Part shown: positions 56,332 to 64,000 of the stretch, piece after piece | How positions within the stretch are numbered: position 1 is the stretch's first letter | Layout: the number at the start of each line of letters is the position of its first letter | Source: Nocardioides sp. URHA0032 | Lineage (GTDB): Bacteria; Actinomycetota; Actinomycetes; Propionibacteriales; Nocardioidaceae | Direction: 5' to 3' | Length of the DNA stretch: 64,000 nt | NCBI RefSeq assembly: GCF_000620645.1 | Contig: NZ_KK211159.1 | Location: 310,001-374,000, forward strand | Notes under the pieces: generated by a model | Seen by the model: the letters and a program-made list of their open reading frames with translations, nothing else | Database searches by the model: none | Told to the model about the DNA's origin: nothing | Position numbers and translations under genes: made by a program

Positions 56332-57482
56332 CCACGACCCTGATCACCAACATCGGCGAGCTCGTCACCAACGACCCGGAGGCCGAGGACCTGCTCGGCC
56401 TGGTCCAGGACGCCGCGCTCGTCGTCGAGGGCAGCCGGATCGCCTGGACCGGCCGGGCCGCCGACGCACCCGACGCCGACGAGCGCGTCGACCTCGGCGG
56501 CCGGGCAGTCGTGCCCGGCTTCGTGGACTCCCACTCCCACCTGGTCTTCGCCGGCGACCGGGCCCAGGAGTTCGCCGCGCGGATGGCCGGCACGCCGTAC
56601 GCCGCCGGCGGCATCCGCACGACCGTCGCAGCCACCCGGGCGGCCACCGACGAGCAGCTCACCAGCCACGTCGCCCGGCTCGTCGAGGAGATGCGTCGCC
56701 AGGGCACGACGACCGTCGAGATCAAGAGCGGCTACGGCCTCACCGTGAAGGACGAGGCCCGGAGCCTCGCGGTGGCCCGGCAGTTCACCGAGGAGACGAC
56801 CTACCTCGGTGCGCACGTCGTCCCCGACGGCGACCCGGGGGAGTACGTCGACCTCGTGACCGGCCCGATGCTCGACGCGGCCCGGGAGCACGCCCGGTGG
56901 ATCGACGTGTTCTGCGAGCGCGGTGCGTTCGACGCCGACCAGGCCCGCGCCATCCTCGGGGCCGGCGCCGGGGCCGGCCTGAGGGGGCGGCTGCACGCCA
57001 ACCAGCTCGGCTACGGGGACGGCGTCCGGCTCGCCGCCGAGCTCGGCCTGCTCGCCGTGGACCACTGCACCTACCTGGCCGACGAGGACGTCGACGCGCT
57101 CAGGGACAGCGGCACCATCGCCACCCTGTTGCCCGGCGTCGAGTTCTCCACCCGTCAGCCCTACCCCGACGCCCGGCGGCTGATCGACGCCGGGGTGCGG
57201 GTGGCGATCGCGTCGGACTGCAACCCCGGCTCCTGCTTCACCAGCTCCGTGCCGCTGTGCATCGCGCTCGCCGTGCGCGAGATGGGGATGACCCCGGCCG
57301 AGGCGGTGCACGCGGCGACGTACCGCGGGGCGGAGGCGCTCGACCGCGACGACGTCGGCGCGCTGGTCGTCGGCCGGCGGGCGGACCTCGCGGTCCTGGA
57401 CGCCCCCACCCACGTGCACCTGGCGTACCGCCCCGGCGTCCCCCTCGTCGTCCAGACCTGGATCGCCGGGCGACCAGGCTGA
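56328..57482 (+). CDS. hutI: Imidazolonepropionase
   Basis: Opens the imidazolone ring of 4-imidazolone-5-propionate to give N-formimino-L-glutamate. The 384-residue amidohydrolase has [21 protein letters not shown] (metal His pair), [38 protein letters not shown] and the late Asp in [10 protein letters not shown]. The GTG overlaps the hutF stop by 4 bases. It is the last gene of the second hut block. Confidence 0.96.
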   Translation: MTTTLITNIGELVTNDPEAEDLLGLVQDAALVVEGSRIAWTGRAADAPDADERVDLGGRAVVPGFVDSHSHLVFAGDRAQEFAARMAGTPYAAGGIRTTVAATRAATDEQLTSHVARLVEEMRRQGTTTVEIKSGYGLTVKDEARSLAVARQFTEETTYLGAHVVPDGDPGEYVDLVTGPMLDAAREHARWIDVFCERGAFDADQARAILGAGAGAGLRGRLHANQLGYGDGVRLAAELGLLAVDHCTYLADEDVDALRDSGTIATLLPGVEFSTRQPYPDARRLIDAGVRVAIASDCNPGSCFTSSVPLCIALAVREMGMTPAEAVHAATYRGAEALDRDDVGALVVGRRADLAVLDAPTHVHLAYRPGVPLVVQTWIAGRPG

Positions 57483-57505
57483 GCGTCTCGACCTACGGTG
57501 GAGGC

Positions 57506-58234
57506 ATGTACCTGGAGAACCTCGTCTTCGACGCCGTCGACCCGCAGCGGCTGGGCCGCTTCTGGGAGGCGGTGGTCGGCGGCGAGCGGCTGACCGACGT
57601 GCCCGAGGGCTTCGAGACGCGGCTCGCCGTCGAGGGCGGGCCGGTGCTCGACCTGTGCTTCCAGCGGGTCGCCGAGCCGGCGCCCGGGCCGCCGCGGCTG
57701 CACCTGGACCTCGCGGGTGGGGACCGCCAGGCCGAGGAGGTCGAGCGGCTGCTGGGGCTGGGCGCACGGCACCTGTACATCGGCCAGGGCGACGTGCCCT
57801 GGGTGGTGCTCGCCGACCCGGAGGGCAACCCGTGCTGCGTGATGGAGGACCGGGCGGCGTACGCCGGGACCGGACCCGTGGCGGCGCTCCCGCTCGACTC
57901 GGCCGACCCGGAGCGGGATGCGGCGTTCTGGTCCTGGCTGACCGGCTGGACCGCCACCGACGGTGTCGCGCCGCGGTCGCTGCGCCACCCCTCGCAACGC
58001 GGCCTGCTGCTCGAGCTCTGCCCCGAGCAGGCGCCCAAGGGGACGGCCAAGAACCGGCTGCACCTCGACGTCCGGCTCGACGCGGGAGAGGACCCCGACG
58101 ACGTCGAGGCCCGCATCGCCGAGCGTGGTGGACGGCGGATCCACCCCGGCTGGGGCGACCTGCCGTGGCGCACCTACCTCGACCCGTCCGGCAACGAGTT
58201 CTGCGTCCTGCCGGTGTCGACGTCGGGCGCCTAA
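57506..58234 (+). CDS. VOC (glyoxalase-like) superfamily protein
   Basis: A 242-residue protein made of two vicinal-oxygen-chelate modules (residues about 1-118 and 126-240), each ending in a DPEGN or DPSGN turn (VVLADPEGNPCCVME; TYLDPSGNEFCVLP). The two LHLDL/LHLDV strands could carry a metal His. Substrate unknown. TACGGT (57494-57499) lies six bases before the ATG, which suggests leaderless expression separate from hut. Its stop overlaps the first of two TAAGGCACC repeats. Confidence 0.82.
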   Translation: MYLENLVFDAVDPQRLGRFWEAVVGGERLTDVPEGFETRLAVEGGPVLDLCFQRVAEPAPGPPRLHLDLAGGDRQAEEVERLLGLGARHLYIGQGDVPWVVLADPEGNPCCVMEDRAAYAGTGPVAALPLDSADPERDAAFWSWLTGWTATDGVAPRSLRHPSQRGLLLELCPEQAPKGTAKNRLHLDVRLDAGEDPDDVEARIAERGGRRIHPGWGDLPWRTYLDPSGNEFCVLPVSTSGA

Positions 58235-58331
58235 GGCACCCGTCCCCGGGAGATAAGGCACCTGCCCGATGTGCGGGCCTACCTCAGCCGACGAACCTCG
58301 TGATCACCACCGAGGAGCTGAGGAGCCCACC

Positions 58332-58481
58332 ATGTACGACAACACCATCCACCGTGACTACGTGAAGTCCGAGCTGGAGTACCGCCTGGACCGGATCCGG
58401 GACGAGTTCACGGGCCGGCGCCGGCGCAAGCAGCTGCGTCGCCGGGACGACGGGGAAGCGGGCTGGACGACGGTGCGCTGA
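58332..58481 (+). CDS. Small basic protein upstream of the LuxR regulator
   Basis: A 49-residue protein (MYDNTIHRDYVKSELEYRLD, then a basic stretch RRRRKQLRRR and GWTTVR). A GAGGAG ribosome site precedes the ATG, and codon use fits a real gene. I do not recognise the family. It is in the leader region of the large LuxR-type gene and may be co-transcribed with it. Two TAAGGCACC repeats lie about 70-100 bases upstream. Confidence 0.6.
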   Translation: MYDNTIHRDYVKSELEYRLDRIRDEFTGRRRRKQLRRRDDGEAGWTTVR

Positions 58482-58548
58482 CAGGCGCACCGTGATGGCC
58501 CCGGAATTGATCCAGCACACGACCACGGAAGAGGAGACAATCACCGGC

Positions 58549-61476
58549 GTGACACACACCAGCCGGACCCTGGTCGGCCGAGACGCCGAGCTGGCGGAGG
58601 TCGCTTCGCTGCTCGGCGTCCGGCCGTCCGTGGAGATGGTGAACGGCGAGACGACCGCCGTGCTCCTCTCGGGCGACGCCGGCGTCGGCAAGACCCGGCT
58701 GCTCACCGAGCTCCGCGACCTCGCCTTCACGGAGGGCTGGCAGGTGTTCGCGGGCCACTGCCTCGACTTCGGCGACTCGGCCCTGCCGTACCTCCCGTTC
58801 TCCGAGGTGCTCGGCCGGGTCGCCGCCGACCTGCCCGACGTCGTCGACGAGGTCGCCACCGCCTACCCGGCGCTCGCCCGTCTCCAGCCCGGCCGCCGGA
58901 TGATGGGCCAGGCCCGCGACGACAGCCACGCGCTCGATCGCGGCGAGCTGTTCGAGGCCGTCCACGCGCTCCTCGAGGCGGCCGCCGCCAAGGCGCCGCT
59001 CCTCCTCGTCATCGAGGACCTCCACTGGGCCGACCAGTCGACCCGCGACATGCTCAGCTTCCTCTTCTCCCGCCCGTTCGGCGGCCCGGTGGCCCTGGTC
59101 GCGTCGTACCGCTCCGACGACCTGCACCGCCGCCACCCGCTCCGCCGCCAGGTGGCGGAGTGGTCCCGCCTGCGGGGCGTGCGCCGCGTCGCGCTGTCGC
59201 CGCTGTCCGACGACGCGGTGCGCGCCCTCATCGCCGAGCTCGTCCCCGACGGCCTGTCCGAGAAGGAGCTCGCCGACATCGTCGGCCGCGCGGAGGGCAA
59301 CGCGTTCTTCGTCGAGGAGCTCACCAGCGCCGCGGCCGGGCCCGGGCGCTGGGTGCCGGCCGACCTCGCGGACGTGCTGCTCGTGCGCCTCGACCGGCTC
59401 GACGACAACGCGCGGCAGGTGGTCCGCGCCGCCAGCGTCTCCGGCCGGAAGGTCGCCCACGACCTGCTCGTCGAGGTCTCGGGCCTCGGTGCCGACGAGC
59501 TCGACGAGGGCGTGCGGAAGGCCGTCGAGATGAACATCCTGGTCGCGACCGACGGTCGCTACAACTTCCGGCACGCCCTCCTCGGCGAGGCGGTGTACGA
59601 CGACCTGCTGCCCGGCGAGCGGGTCCGCCTGCACGAGCGGTACGCCGCCGCGCTCCAGTCCGGCGCCGGCAGTGGGACGGCAGCCGAGCTCGCGCGGCAC
59701 GCCCGGCTCGCGCTCGACCTGGACACCGCGCTCACCGCGAGCATCCAGGCCGGCAACGAGGCCAGCCAGGTCGGCGGCCCGGACGAGGCGGCCTACCACT
59801 ACCAGCAGGCGCTCGAGCTCCTCGTCGACCCGCGCCGCTGCGCCCAGGTCGACCTCGACCTGTCGAAGCTCGTGGTCAGCGCCGCCGAGGCCCTCTCGGC
59901 CAGCGGTGACCCGGAGCGCGCCGTGAAGGTCATCGTCGAGCAGGTCGACCGGCTCCCGACCGACGCCCCGACCGCCTGGCGCGCGCGGATGCTGTCCACG
60001 CAGGCCCACCTGATGACGATGATCGAGGGGAAGGACGACCCGGCGGCGATCTCCGAGGACGCGGTCGCGCTGGTGCCCGACGGCGAGACCGGGCTGCGCA
60101 CCCGCGTGCTCGCCAACCACGCCCGGGTGCTCGCGAACACGGGCCGCTACGACGAGGCGCAGAGCGTCGGCATGGAGGCGCTCACCCTCGCCGAGAAGCT
60201 CGACCTCAGCGAGCTGGCCTCCGACGTCATCACCACGCTCTCCGGGCTGAAGAAGGCCGGGCCCAAGGAGGGCCTGCGCGAGGCACTGCGCGACGCGGTG
60301 GCCCGCGCCGAGGAGTCCGGGGCGCTCTCGTCCGAGCTGCGGGCCCGCTACCTGCTCGGGCGCTCCTACGAGGACTGGGCGGAGTTCGAGGAGACCGAGG
60401 AGTGGTTCCGCAGCACCGTCGACCGCGGCGCCGCCGCCGGGATCCCGTTCGCGCCGTGGGCGTTCGAGGCCCGCTGGCAGCTCGCCTGGGTGTACGACGT
60501 GCTCGGCCGCTGGGACGAGGCGATGGCGCTGACCGATGTCGCGGCCGACAACCCACCGCCGATCCCGCGCGCGCTGCTCGAGCCGCTGCGGCTGCACATC
60601 CGGCTCGCGCGCGGCGAGGACATCGCCCCGGACGCCCGGTCGCTGCGGAAGTTCTGGGCCCGCGAGGGCGGCGTCGCGATCAACGCCGCCGCGGTCGAGA
60701 TCGACGCCGCCGGCTACCGCGGCGACGCGGCCGGCGCCGTGGAGGCGTACGACGGGGTCGTCGCCGTGCTCAGCCGCATCTGGCACGAGTGGTTCAGCGC
60801 GCGCATCCGGCTCGGCGCGCTCGCCGTCGCCGCGGTCAACCGTGCCGTGCCGAGCCTCTCCACGGCCGAGCGCACGGCGTACGCCGTGAAGGTCGACCGC
60901 ATCCACGCCGACGGCCACGTCGTGCTCGACCGGTACTCCGACCCCTCCGGCCACTGGGGACCCGAGGGTCGCGCGTGGATGAAGCGGCTCGACGCGGAGA
61001 CGCTGCGGTTCCGCTGGCTGGCCGGGATCGACGCGCCGCCGCAGGACGCCCTCGTCGACACCTGGCGCGACGCGATCGCGCTGTACGAGGACTTCGGCCA
61101 CGTGCACGAGCTGGCCCGGGTCCGCACCGCGCTCGCCGGGATTCTGCGCGCGACCGGTGACGTCGCGGCGGCTCGCGCGCTGGGCGACCGGGCGCGCGAC
61201 GCCGCGCACCGGCTCGGCGCCGTACGACTGCTCGAGGACCTGCGTGCGATCGGCACCACGCCGGTGCGGGCCGAGGCCGCACCCGACGCCCTGACCCCGC
61301 GCGAGACCGAGATCCTGGCGCTGGTCGCGGAGGGCCGGTCGAACGGCGAGATCGCCAAGCAGCTGTTCATCAGCGCGAAGACCGTCTCGGTCCACGTGTC
61401 CAACATCCTGGGCAAGCTGGACGCCTCCGGCCGGACCGAGGCGGCGGCGATCGCAAGGCGCCGGGGGCTGGTGTAG
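58549..61476 (+). CDS. LAL-type AAA/LuxR transcriptional regulator
   Basis: A 975-residue regulator of the large ATP-binding LuxR class. Walker A (GDAGVGKTR) is at about residue 42, Walker B (LLLVIEDLHWAD) near 155; an AAA-type ATPase and winged-helix part is followed by a long TPR-like region (about 390-880), and a LuxR helix-turn-helix closes the protein (LTPRETEILALVAEGRSNGE, SAKTVSVHVSNILGKL). The GTG at 58549 is chosen because the codons upstream lose the high-GC third position; a start at 58492 would add 19 residues. It sits 81 bases upstream of the repeat-peptide operon and is a natural candidate activator. Confidence 0.87.
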   Translation: MTHTSRTLVGRDAELAEVASLLGVRPSVEMVNGETTAVLLSGDAGVGKTRLLTELRDLAFTEGWQVFAGHCLDFGDSALPYLPFSEVLGRVAADLPDVVDEVATAYPALARLQPGRRMMGQARDDSHALDRGELFEAVHALLEAAAAKAPLLLVIEDLHWADQSTRDMLSFLFSRPFGGPVALVASYRSDDLHRRHPLRRQVAEWSRLRGVRRVALSPLSDDAVRALIAELVPDGLSEKELADIVGRAEGNAFFVEELTSAAAGPGRWVPADLADVLLVRLDRLDDNARQVVRAASVSGRKVAHDLLVEVSGLGADELDEGVRKAVEMNILVATDGRYNFRHALLGEAVYDDLLPGERVRLHERYAAALQSGAGSGTAAELARHARLALDLDTALTASIQAGNEASQVGGPDEAAYHYQQALELLVDPRRCAQVDLDLSKLVVSAAEALSASGDPERAVKVIVEQVDRLPTDAPTAWRARMLSTQAHLMTMIEGKDDPAAISEDAVALVPDGETGLRTRVLANHARVLANTGRYDEAQSVGMEALTLAEKLDLSELASDVITTLSGLKKAGPKEGLREALRDAVARAEESGALSSELRARYLLGRSYEDWAEFEETEEWFRSTVDRGAAAGIPFAPWAFEARWQLAWVYDVLGRWDEAMALTDVAADNPPPIPRALLEPLRLHIRLARGEDIAPDARSLRKFWAREGGVAINAAAVEIDAAGYRGDAAGAVEAYDGVVAVLSRIWHEWFSARIRLGALAVAAVNRAVPSLSTAERTAYAVKVDRIHADGHVVLDRYSDPSGHWGPEGRAWMKRLDAETLRFRWLAGIDAPPQDALVDTWRDAIALYEDFGHVHELARVRTALAGILRATGDVAAARALGDRARDAAHRLGAVRLLEDLRAIGTTPVRAEAAPDALTPRETEILALVAEGRSNGEIAKQLFISAKTVSVHVSNILGKLDASGRTEAAAIARRRGLV

Positions 61477-61557
61477 CGCCCACGAGCCAGGGGTACCGCT
61501 TGTCCGCCGGACCGCCGCGCAGCAGACTGGCGATCACCCACGCACACAGGAGGACGC

Positions 61558-61860
61558 ATGACACCCGAAGAGCCCCTCAGCGACGACGAGATGACGACTG
61601 CTCCGGCGGGTGACCCGCTGACCGGCGGCGACGCCGACGGCACCGACGGCGGCGACAGCGACGGCACCGACGGCGGCGACAGCGACGGCACCGACGGCGG
61701 CGACAGCGACGGCACCGACGGCGGCGACAGCGACGGCACCGACGGCGGCGACAGCGACGGCACCGACGGCGGCGACAGCGACGGCACCGACGGCGGCGAC
61801 AGCGACGGCACCGACGGCGACGCCTCGGACGGCGACGGCACCGACGGGGACGCCTCCTGA
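61558..61860 (+). CDS. Asp-rich octapeptide-repeat protein, possible peptide precursor
   Basis: A 100-residue, extremely acidic protein. A 26-residue N-terminal part (MTPEEPLSDDEMTTAPAGDP, then LTGGDA) is followed by seven identical DGTDGGDS units, one DGTDGDAS and a final DGDGTDGDAS. There is no Cys, Lys, Arg or aromatic residue after the start. A GGAGG site 4 bases upstream supports translation. The layout (leader ending near Gly-Gly, then identical cores) and the two coupled downstream genes suggest a ribosomally made peptide modified by the oxygenase, but a calcium-binding or structural role is possible. Function unknown. Confidence 0.78.
   Translation: MTPEEPLSDDEMTTAPAGDPLTGGDADGTDGGDSDGTDGGDSDGTDGGDSDGTDGGDSDGTDGGDSDGTDGGDSDGTDGGDSDGTDGDASDGDGTDGDAS
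61636..61827 (+). repeat. Tandem 24-bp repeat inside the Asp-rich gene
   Basis: Seven perfect contiguous copies of a 24-bp unit (starting GACGGCACCGACGGC, coding DGTDGGDS) at 61636-61803, then one diverged copy. Copies are identical at the DNA level, so the array is recent or homogenised and its copy number may vary between strains. Confidence 0.95.
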
Positions 61861-62966
61861 GCGCTCTCGACCTGCTCAGCGGTGACGCCCAGACCTTCCT
61901 CACGAAGGTCTGGGCGTCGCGCACGCACCTGCACCGGGCCGATCCGGACGCCCTGGTCGGGCTGCTCTCGCTCGACGACGCCGACCACCTGCTCACCTCG
62001 ACCGCGATCCGCACGCCGTCGATCCGGATGGCCAAGGACGGCGCGGTGCTCCCGGAGTCGGCGTACACCCGCAGCGCCACGCTCGCCGGCAAGTCGCTGT
62101 CCGGCCTGGTCGACGGGCGCAAGGCGCTCGCGCTGTTCCACGACGGCGCGACCGTCGTGTTCCAGGGCCTGCAGCGCTACTGGCCACCGCTCACCGAGCT
62201 GGTCGCCGAGCTGGAGCTGGAGCTCGGCCACCCCTGCCAGGCGAACGCCTACCTCACGCCGCCGGGCTCCCAGGGCTTCGCCGTCCACTCCGACTCCCAC
62301 GACGTCTTCGTGTTCCAGACCGCGGGCTCCAAGCTGTGGGAGGTGCACGGCCAGGACGGTCCCGAGGAGGTGCTCCTCGAGCCGGGGCTCTCGATGTACC
62401 TGCCCACCGGCACCCCCCACGCCGCCCGCGCGCAGCAGACCGTCTCGCTGCACGTCACCCTCGGGATCAACCAGCTGACCTGGCGCGGGCTCGTCGAGCG
62501 CTCGCTGAAGGACGTCGTCGCATCGGTACCGGACGAGCACCTGCCGGCCGGCTACCTGCACGATCCCGGCGAGCTCTCCGCGGCACTCGCCGACCGGCTG
62601 GCCGCGGTGGCCGACGCCGTACGCCGGGTCGACGCGCCCGCGGCCGTCGAGGCGGAGATCCGCCGGTTCCTGACCAGCCGCCCGCCCCGGCTCCCGGGCG
62701 GCCTGCACGACGTGCTGGGCGAGGTCGATGCCGACACCGTGCTCCGCCGCCGGACCGGCCACCCCTGCGTGCTGCTGGACCGCGGCGACCGGCTCGAGGT
62801 GCTCCTCGGCGACCGCGCGATGACGGTCCCCGCCTGGATCCGGCCGGCGCTCGACGAGATCCGCGCCCGTGACGAGCTGACGCCCGCGGACCTGCCCCTG
62901 GACCTGCAGAGCAACCTGGTCCTCTGCCGGCGCCTGGTGCGCGAAGGGCTCCTGGCGATCGGGTGA
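61857..62966 (+). CDS. JmjC/cupin-type Fe(II)/2-oxoglutarate oxygenase, apparent CTG start
   Basis: A 369-residue Cupin_4/JmjC protein, related to ribosomal-oxygenase-type hydroxylases. The facial triad is His144 and Asp146 (in FAVHSDSHDVFVFQ) and distal His188 (in PTGTPHAARA); KLWEVHG follows as in the family. A winged-helix-like C-terminal part (about 280-365) completes the typical fold. The first ATG in frame (62028) would remove 57 residues that belong to the family fold (LLSGDAQTFLTKVWASRTHL) and have normal coding bias; no ATG, GTG or TTG precedes them. CTG at 61857 overlaps the repeat-gene stop (CTGA) and is the likely start. Confidence 0.8.
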   Translation: MSALDLLSGDAQTFLTKVWASRTHLHRADPDALVGLLSLDDADHLLTSTAIRTPSIRMAKDGAVLPESAYTRSATLAGKSLSGLVDGRKALALFHDGATVVFQGLQRYWPPLTELVAELELELGHPCQANAYLTPPGSQGFAVHSDSHDVFVFQTAGSKLWEVHGQDGPEEVLLEPGLSMYLPTGTPHAARAQQTVSLHVTLGINQLTWRGLVERSLKDVVASVPDEHLPAGYLHDPGELSAALADRLAAVADAVRRVDAPAAVEAEIRRFLTSRPPRLPGGLHDVLGEVDADTVLRRRTGHPCVLLDRGDRLEVLLGDRAMTVPAWIRPALDEIRARDELTPADLPLDLQSNLVLCRRLVREGLLAIG

Positions 62967-63874
62967 CCCCCCAGCATCGGGCGTGGCGCTGCGCGGCCGA
63001 GAGCCTCCTGCGGGACGAGCCCGTCGCCGGCACCGCGACCCACGTCCGCACCTGGCTGCTGCTGGAGCACGTCGGGCCGTGGGGTGACGACGCGCTCCTC
63101 GACGCCCGCCTCCCCGACGGGCTCGGGGCGGCGCTCAAGCAGCAGGCGAAGGCCTACCGCGCCAAGATCCTGCTGATCCGCCGGTTCAGCTCGAAGCCCG
63201 ACGGCGACGGCGTCCGGGTGTTCGCGGCGTACGCCGACGCGGCCCGGCCGCGGATCGAGACCGGCGTGCTGGGCGACGAGCGGGAGGTGCTCGACCTCGA
63301 CCTCACCGCGTTCCGCGAGGGCGGGTCCAGCGGGCTGACGGCGTACGACGGGTCACTGTTCTGCGTGTGCACCAACGGCCGGCACGACGCCTGCTGCGCC
63401 GAGCGCGGCCGGCCCGTGGCGAAGGCGCTCGACGCCGCGCACGCCGAGGAGACCTGGGAGGTCTCGCACATCGGCGGCGACCGGTTCGCCGCGAACCTCG
63501 TGGTGCTGCCGCACGGCCTCTACTACGGCCGGCTCGACCCGGTCTCCTCGATCGCCGTCGCGGGCGCGCACCTGGCCGGCGAGCTGGACCTCGACCACCT
63601 GCGCGGCCGCGCGTCGTACCCGATGGCCGTCCAGGCTGCTGAGGTCGAGCTGCGTCGCGAGCTCGGGGCGACCCGCGAGGACGACGTCGTGCTGCTGGGG
63701 CAGTCGCGCGACGGCGACGTCACGACCGCGACGTTCGGCGTTGCCGGCGGCAGGTACGACGTGGCCGTGCGCACCACCCACGACCCCGCGTCCGCGGCCC
63801 GGCTGACCTGCAAGGCGCAGCGCGACAACCCGGTGCCGCGGCACGACCTCCTCAGCGCGGTCAGGCGAGCCTGA
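62963..63874 (+). CDS. Sucrase/ferredoxin-like (thioredoxin-fold) protein
   Basis: A 303-residue protein of the Suc_Fer-like family. The Cys cluster C134, C136, C144, C145 lies in FCVCTNGRHDACCAERGRPV, and HIGGDRFAANLVVLPHGLYY is the other family signature. These proteins have a thioredoxin-like ferredoxin fold and may carry a [2Fe-2S] cluster, so electron transfer to the oxygenase step is plausible. The GTG overlaps the oxygenase stop by 4 bases (GTGA); the three genes from 61558 form one coupled unit. Confidence 0.85.
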   Translation: MTPQHRAWRCAAESLLRDEPVAGTATHVRTWLLLEHVGPWGDDALLDARLPDGLGAALKQQAKAYRAKILLIRRFSSKPDGDGVRVFAAYADAARPRIETGVLGDEREVLDLDLTAFREGGSSGLTAYDGSLFCVCTNGRHDACCAERGRPVAKALDAAHAEETWEVSHIGGDRFAANLVVLPHGLYYGRLDPVSSIAVAGAHLAGELDLDHLRGRASYPMAVQAAEVELRRELGATREDDVVLLGQSRDGDVTTATFGVAGGRYDVAVRTTHDPASAARLTCKAQRDNPVPRHDLLSAVRRA

Positions 63875-63895
63875 CGACGGCGGGGAAGGAGGCAT

Positions 63896-64000
63896 CTACG
63901 AGAACGCCGCCAGCACGTGCTTGTGCAGGTCCGGGTAGCGCATCAGGTGCGCGCCGCCGTTGATGTCCAGCACCTCGCCGGTCACCCACTCCGCGGTCGC
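63896..64000 (-). CDS. Short-chain dehydrogenase/reductase, C-terminal end only
   Basis: The last 34 residues of an SDR: TAEWVTGEVLDINGGAHLMR with the family's G-(x)-LDINGG C-terminal signature, then YPDLHKHVLAAFS. The N-terminal part lies beyond the window. Substrate cannot be told. It converges with the Suc/Fer-like gene, with 21 bases between stops. Confidence 0.8.
   Translation of the reverse strand, partial: ATAEWVTGEVLDINGGAHLMRYPDLHKHVLAAFS

Noticed and set aside
58408..61395. Long minus-strand frame opposite the LAL regulator
   Set aside because: The plus-strand protein has Walker and LuxR motifs; the antisense translation has none.
61636..61827. CRISPR array
   Set aside because: The 24-bp units are contiguous, in frame and without spacers; there are no cas genes.

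Overview
The window is very GC-rich, has strong G/C preference at third codon positions, little intergenic space, many GTG starts and many genes that appear to be translated without a leader. Together with mycothiol-type DinB enzymes, a bifunctional-type dCTP deaminase, FadE5, EtfD and DesA3-like proteins, and an actinobacterial-style histidine pathway, this points to an actinobacterium. Nocardioidaceae (Nocardioides-like) is my best guess, by gene content only. The sequence is chromosomal and mostly metabolic. No phage, transposase or CRISPR array was found.

Layout. 1-2.6 kb: end of an amino-sugar operon (ROK kinase, short NagA, NagB). 2.6-6.2 kb: WYL regulator head-to-head with a DinB enzyme, then a rifamycin-associated-element-like palindrome in front of a HelR-type RNA polymerase-recycling ATPase. 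6.2-10.7 kb: fasciclin protein, PucR-type regulator and a ferredoxin-reductase/acyl-CoA desaturase pair. 10.7-20.7 kb: small hypothetical gene, phosphoglucomutase, aldo-keto reductase, membrane propeller protein, SDR and mycothiol-dependent enzyme, GAF-PP2C phosphatase, and the LysE exporter divergent from its LysG regulator. 20.7-24.4 kb: FadE5, a cysteine-free Rrf2 regulator and a ketosteroid-isomerase-like protein behind a KstR-type box. 24.5-27 kb: lipoprotein and C39-like protein operon. 27.1-29.7 kb: tRNA-Gly(CCC) with a duplicated 3' piece, dcd, and a ribbon-helix-helix/DUF4097 operon. 29.7-42.1 kb: solute symporter, PASTA protein, EtfD-type Fe-S oxidoreductase, secreted metallohydrolase, IclR and MFS genes. 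42.3-57.5 kb: histidine utilisation in two blocks (hutH-hutU, then M20 hydrolase-hutF-hutI), separated by M48 protease, CoA-lyase, hydroxybutyryl-CoA dehydrogenase and transporter genes. 57.5-64 kb: glyoxalase-like protein, LAL-type LuxR regulator, then a coupled operon of an Asp-rich repeat peptide, a JmjC/cupin oxygenase and a sucrase/ferredoxin-like protein. The window ends inside an SDR gene.

How the genes work together. HutH, HutU, HutI and HutF cover histidine to N-formylglutamate, and the coupled M20 hydrolase is the natural candidate for the last, otherwise missing, deformylase step. FadE5, EtfD, the CoA lyases and the hydroxybutyryl-CoA dehydrogenase belong to acyl-CoA oxidation. Three of their promoter regions share a TAC-N6-GTA palindrome, which suggests one TetR-type regulator.

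Most unusual points: (1) the repeat peptide-JmjC oxygenase-Suc/Fer operon, which looks like a peptide-modification system; (2) the RAE-like palindrome and HelR; (3) two genes that seem to start at CTG codons overlapping the preceding stop (46503 and 61857); (4) a KstR-type box on an isomerase gene; (5) six GSLFD-type motifs in the tail of the EtfD homologue. All function calls come from reading the sequence and from memory of families; no database search was run.
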